Positions 12,743 to 16,103 of a DNA stretch of 16,103 nt are shown in pieces. The notes under the pieces were generated by a model. That model saw only the letters and a list, made by a program, of their open reading frames with translations. It was not told the DNA's origin and ran no database searches. Each line of letters opens with the position of its first letter. The first letter of the stretch is position 1. Both the position numbers and the translations under genes were made by a program. The stretch comes from Bog-756 sp052143895 (GTDB taxonomy: Bacteria > Actinomycetota > Acidimicrobiia > Acidimicrobiales > RAAP-2), in contig JBKQRT010000403.1 of NCBI GenBank assembly GCA_052143895.1, forward strand, positions 1-16,103, written 5' to 3'.

Positions 12743-13504
12743 TCAGGCCGATCGACCCCAGGTCCGCAGCACCTGCCGGTACCGACGGTCCCACCCGGCG
12801 TAGGTGTGCCGGAGCGCGGCTCCCGGCCACCCGGGCGGCAACAGCTCGTCGGGCAGCAGTGGATCGGCCTGCAGATGGCGGACCACCGCAGCGGACAGCT
12901 CGAAGCCCGGCGCCAGGTCGGGCGGCCCGGTGGGGGGCAGACCGTCCAGCCCGGCCACCAGCTCCGTGGCCCGCCGCGACCAGCCGTCGAGGTCCCACAG
13001 GGACGCGGCCAGTGCCACGGGGTCGCCGGCGGGGACGGCGGTGTAGCAGGACACGTCCGGGTCTTCCGCCGGATCCGGGCGGAGGTCGACGTTGGCAGGG
13101 CGTAGCCATACCCCCTCCCGCTGCTCGGCCAGGCGGGCCAGCGCCAGGCGGTGACGGCGGGCGGCCCGCTCCTCCGCCGACCGGCCACCCGGGGCCACCA
13201 CCACCAGAAACCACCCGCCGGCCCAGGCCCGGGTGTCCCCCCGAAGGCTGTCTGCCTGGCGACCCCGGCGGTCGAGGAGGTGGCCGGCGAGCCGGTACCG
13301 GCCGTTCCCGTCGGTGGTCGCCTCGCCGGTCGAAGCCATCCGGCTGAGCGCCACCCGGGCGCGGTTCTCGTTGATCCCGAACAGGCCGGCCAGGTGGACC
13401 AGGTGGGCCACGGGCAGCTCCGGGGGGTCCTCGCCGAGGAGCGCGCTGGCCAGGACCGACCGGGCGGTCAGTGGAGCATTCCTCGCATTACGCACTTGTG
13501 TCAT
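12743..13504 (-). CDS. PaaX-family transcriptional regulator
   Basis: 253 residues. The N-terminal winged helix reads LTARSVLASALLG, VAHLVHLAGLFGINENRARVALSRMASTGE, GRYRLAGHLLDRRGRQ. This is the PaaX pattern ('S-x-x-R-V-A-L-S-R-M', then 'Y-x-L-x-x-x-x-x-x-R'). The middle part has the PaaX-type W.GGWFLVVV...RRHRLALARL strand-helix and LRPANVDL. The C-terminal domain contains LWDLDGWSRRATEL and ends with a WDRRYRQVL helix. The best-known member represses phenylacetate degradation in response to phenylacetyl-CoA; other members serve other pathways, so the ligand here is open, perhaps an acyl-CoA given the desaturase next door. ATG 13504 lies 26 bp from the divergent desaturase start, which makes that gene the likely target. 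Confidence 0.8.
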   Translation of the reverse strand: MTQVRNARNAPLTARSVLASALLGEDPPELPVAHLVHLAGLFGINENRARVALSRMASTGEATTDGNGRYRLAGHLLDRRGRQADSLRGDTRAWAGGWFLVVVAPGGRSAEERAARRHRLALARLAEQREGVWLRPANVDLRPDPAEDPDVSCYTAVPAGDPVALAASLWDLDGWSRRATELVAGLDGLPPTGPPDLAPGFELSAAVVRHLQADPLLPDELLPPGWPGAALRHTYAGWDRRYRQVLRTWGRSA

Positions 13505-13530
13505 CTGTTCCAGAACTGTAATGTGCCCCC
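13505..13530. promoter_or_regulatory. Overlapping divergent promoters and operator candidate (PaaX-family/desaturase)
   Basis: Only 26 bp separate the two start codons. GTTCCAGAAC (13507-13516) is an inverted repeat (GTTC-CA-GAAC). The plus-strand -10 candidate TGTAAT (13517-13522) leaves eight bases before ATG 13531, nearly leaderless. The minus-strand -10 candidate TACAGT (13520-13515) overlaps it. A regulator bound at the dyad would block both directions. Confidence 0.5.
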
Positions 13531-14478
13531 ATGGCGAGCACCATGGTGGCCGATACCGAGGCGCGACCCGACGTCCTCCCCACCGACCGGCTCCTGGAGA
13601 ACGGCATGGCCCGGCCCGGGCTGCGTCAGGACCTGCGGCGGATCGACGACCTCCGCAACGCCATCACCGTGGCCTCGGTCTGGCTGTGGGTGGCGGTGCT
13701 GATCGGCGGCGCGGTGTGGTGGGGCAACCCCCTCGGCTACCTGGCCGCCTTCGCCCTGATGGGCCCGATGTACGCCCGGTTCGCCATCCTCATGCACGAG
13801 GCCGCCCACAAGCTCCTGTTCACCGACAAGCGGGTCAACGACTGGGTGGGCACCTGGCTCATCGCCTACCCGACCTGGACCCCCATCACCATCTACCGGC
13901 GAGGGCACTTCGCCCACCACAAGGAGGAGTTCGGTCCGCGCGAGCCGGATATCGCCTTCTACCGCGGGTACCCGTGCGGCGGGCGCACCCTCACCCGGCG
14001 ACTGGTGCGCGACGCGGTGGGGATCTCCGGGTGGAAGAACTTCACCCCCTTGTTCAAGGCGCTGCGCCGGGCGTCCACCCGGCGGGTGGCCGCTTCGATC
14101 CTCGGCGTGCAGGTCCTCCTGTGGGCGGTGATGTGGGCCGCGACCGGGCGGTGGTGGATCTACCCGCTCCTCTGGTGGCTGCCGTGGATGACCCAGTGGC
14201 GGGTGATCAACCGCCTTCGGGCGATCGCCGAGCACGGCGGCCTCGAGGCCAGTCCCGACCGGCGGGTGACCACCCACAACGTGCGCCAGTCGCGGCCGGC
14301 CCGCTTCTGGTTCGTGCCCTACAACACCGGTTGGCACCTGGCCCACCACGTGGACATGGGTATCCCGTTCCGCAACCTCCCCGCCTTCCACGCCGAGCTC
14401 GAGCGGGCCGGGTACGTCACCGACCAGCTCACCTACCCGAACTACCGGTCCCTGTGGAGGGCGCTCAGCGCCGCCTGA
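13531..14478 (+). CDS. Membrane fatty acid desaturase
   Basis: 315 residues with the three histidine clusters of membrane di-iron desaturases: HEAAH (89-93), HFAHH (126-130) and HLAHH (269-273, followed by VDMGIPF). Hydrophobic segments lie near 44-64, 67-86, 105-121 and 190-220, with the His boxes on the cytoplasmic side as in the family. The enzyme would introduce a double bond, or possibly hydroxylate, using O2 and an electron donor such as ferredoxin or rubredoxin; substrate and position cannot be told. Lengths near 310-330 are normal for this branch (FA_desaturase). ATG 13531 is supported by the close -10 at 13517-13522. The gene is divergent from a PaaX-family regulator and convergent with pgi. 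No electron-transfer partner lies nearby. Confidence 0.87.
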   Translation: MASTMVADTEARPDVLPTDRLLENGMARPGLRQDLRRIDDLRNAITVASVWLWVAVLIGGAVWWGNPLGYLAAFALMGPMYARFAILMHEAAHKLLFTDKRVNDWVGTWLIAYPTWTPITIYRRGHFAHHKEEFGPREPDIAFYRGYPCGGRTLTRRLVRDAVGISGWKNFTPLFKALRRASTRRVAASILGVQVLLWAVMWAATGRWWIYPLLWWLPWMTQWRVINRLRAIAEHGGLEASPDRRVTTHNVRQSRPARFWFVPYNTGWHLAHHVDMGIPFRNLPAFHAELERAGYVTDQLTYPNYRSLWRALSAA

Positions 14479-14479
14479 G

Positions 14480-14493
14480 CACGGCCCACCGTG
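14480..14493. terminator. Small hairpin between desaturase and pgi
   Basis: CACGG (14480-14484) and CCGTG (14489-14493) form a 5-bp stem with a 4-base loop, directly after the desaturase stop in the 30-bp convergent gap. It is weak, and there is no T-tract. Confidence 0.3.
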
Positions 14494-14508
14494 TCGTGAC
14501 TGACCGGA

Positions 14509-16103
<1,595 letters not shown>

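Overview
The window is high-GC DNA (strong G/C preference at third codon positions, frequent GTG starts). It probably comes from an actinobacterium, and most likely from the class Acidimicrobiia. The support is (i) the 42-residue 'DGG-I/V-FAFGDAQFYGS' repeat protein with a resuscitation-promoting-factor-like C-terminus, (ii) a mycobacterial-type glucose-6-phosphate isomerase, (iii) a mycofactocin-coupled SDR, and (iv) TANNNT-type -10 elements, one only six bases ahead of a start codon. The class-level assignment is an inference from family memory, not a search.

Layout. 1-1102 (+) is the 3' end of a secreted repeat/Rpf protein, closed by a long hairpin. 1157-2228 holds two divergent SnoaL/NTF2-like proteins. 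2265-3482 (-) is an AAA-type ATPase with a C-terminal winged helix. 3555-5329 (-) holds two tandem, clearly paralogous, long TetR-like regulators. 5330-6007 is a gene-poor patch with a truncated beta-propeller glycosidase-like fragment. 6159-6914 (+) is a stand-alone SDR. 9325-6927 (-) is a three-gene operon (SDR, DapB-like NAD(P)H oxidoreductase, SnoaL-like protein). 9481-11739 (+) is a cytoplasmic-looking arylsulfatase diverging from that operon. 12634-11762 (-) is a mycofactocin-type SDR. 13504-12743 (-) is a PaaX-family regulator, divergent from the fatty acid desaturase at 13531-14478 (+). 14509-16103 (-) is pgi, running off the right edge.

How the genes may work together. Three SDRs, three SnoaL-like proteins, one sulfatase and one DapB-like dehydrogenase in about 11 kb look like accessory catabolism of a hydrophobic, possibly sulfated alcohol or steroid/terpenoid-type substrate. 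The sulfatase would release an alcohol, and SDRs (one coupled to mycofactocin) would oxidise it. This is inference; no substrate can be read from the sequence. PaaX plus desaturase looks like a locally regulated lipid-modification unit.

The most unusual part is the tandem TetR-like pair. Each gene is preceded by the same composite leader: a TTGCAATC-N4-GTTGC box, then a short ATG-started ORF of 20 or 17 codons. The stop codon of each short ORF overlaps the regulator's start codon (GTGA and ATGA). Beside the second copy lie a plus-strand promoter-like element with no intact gene behind it and a glycosidase-like gene that has lost its 3' part, which suggests a deletion or rearrangement scar.
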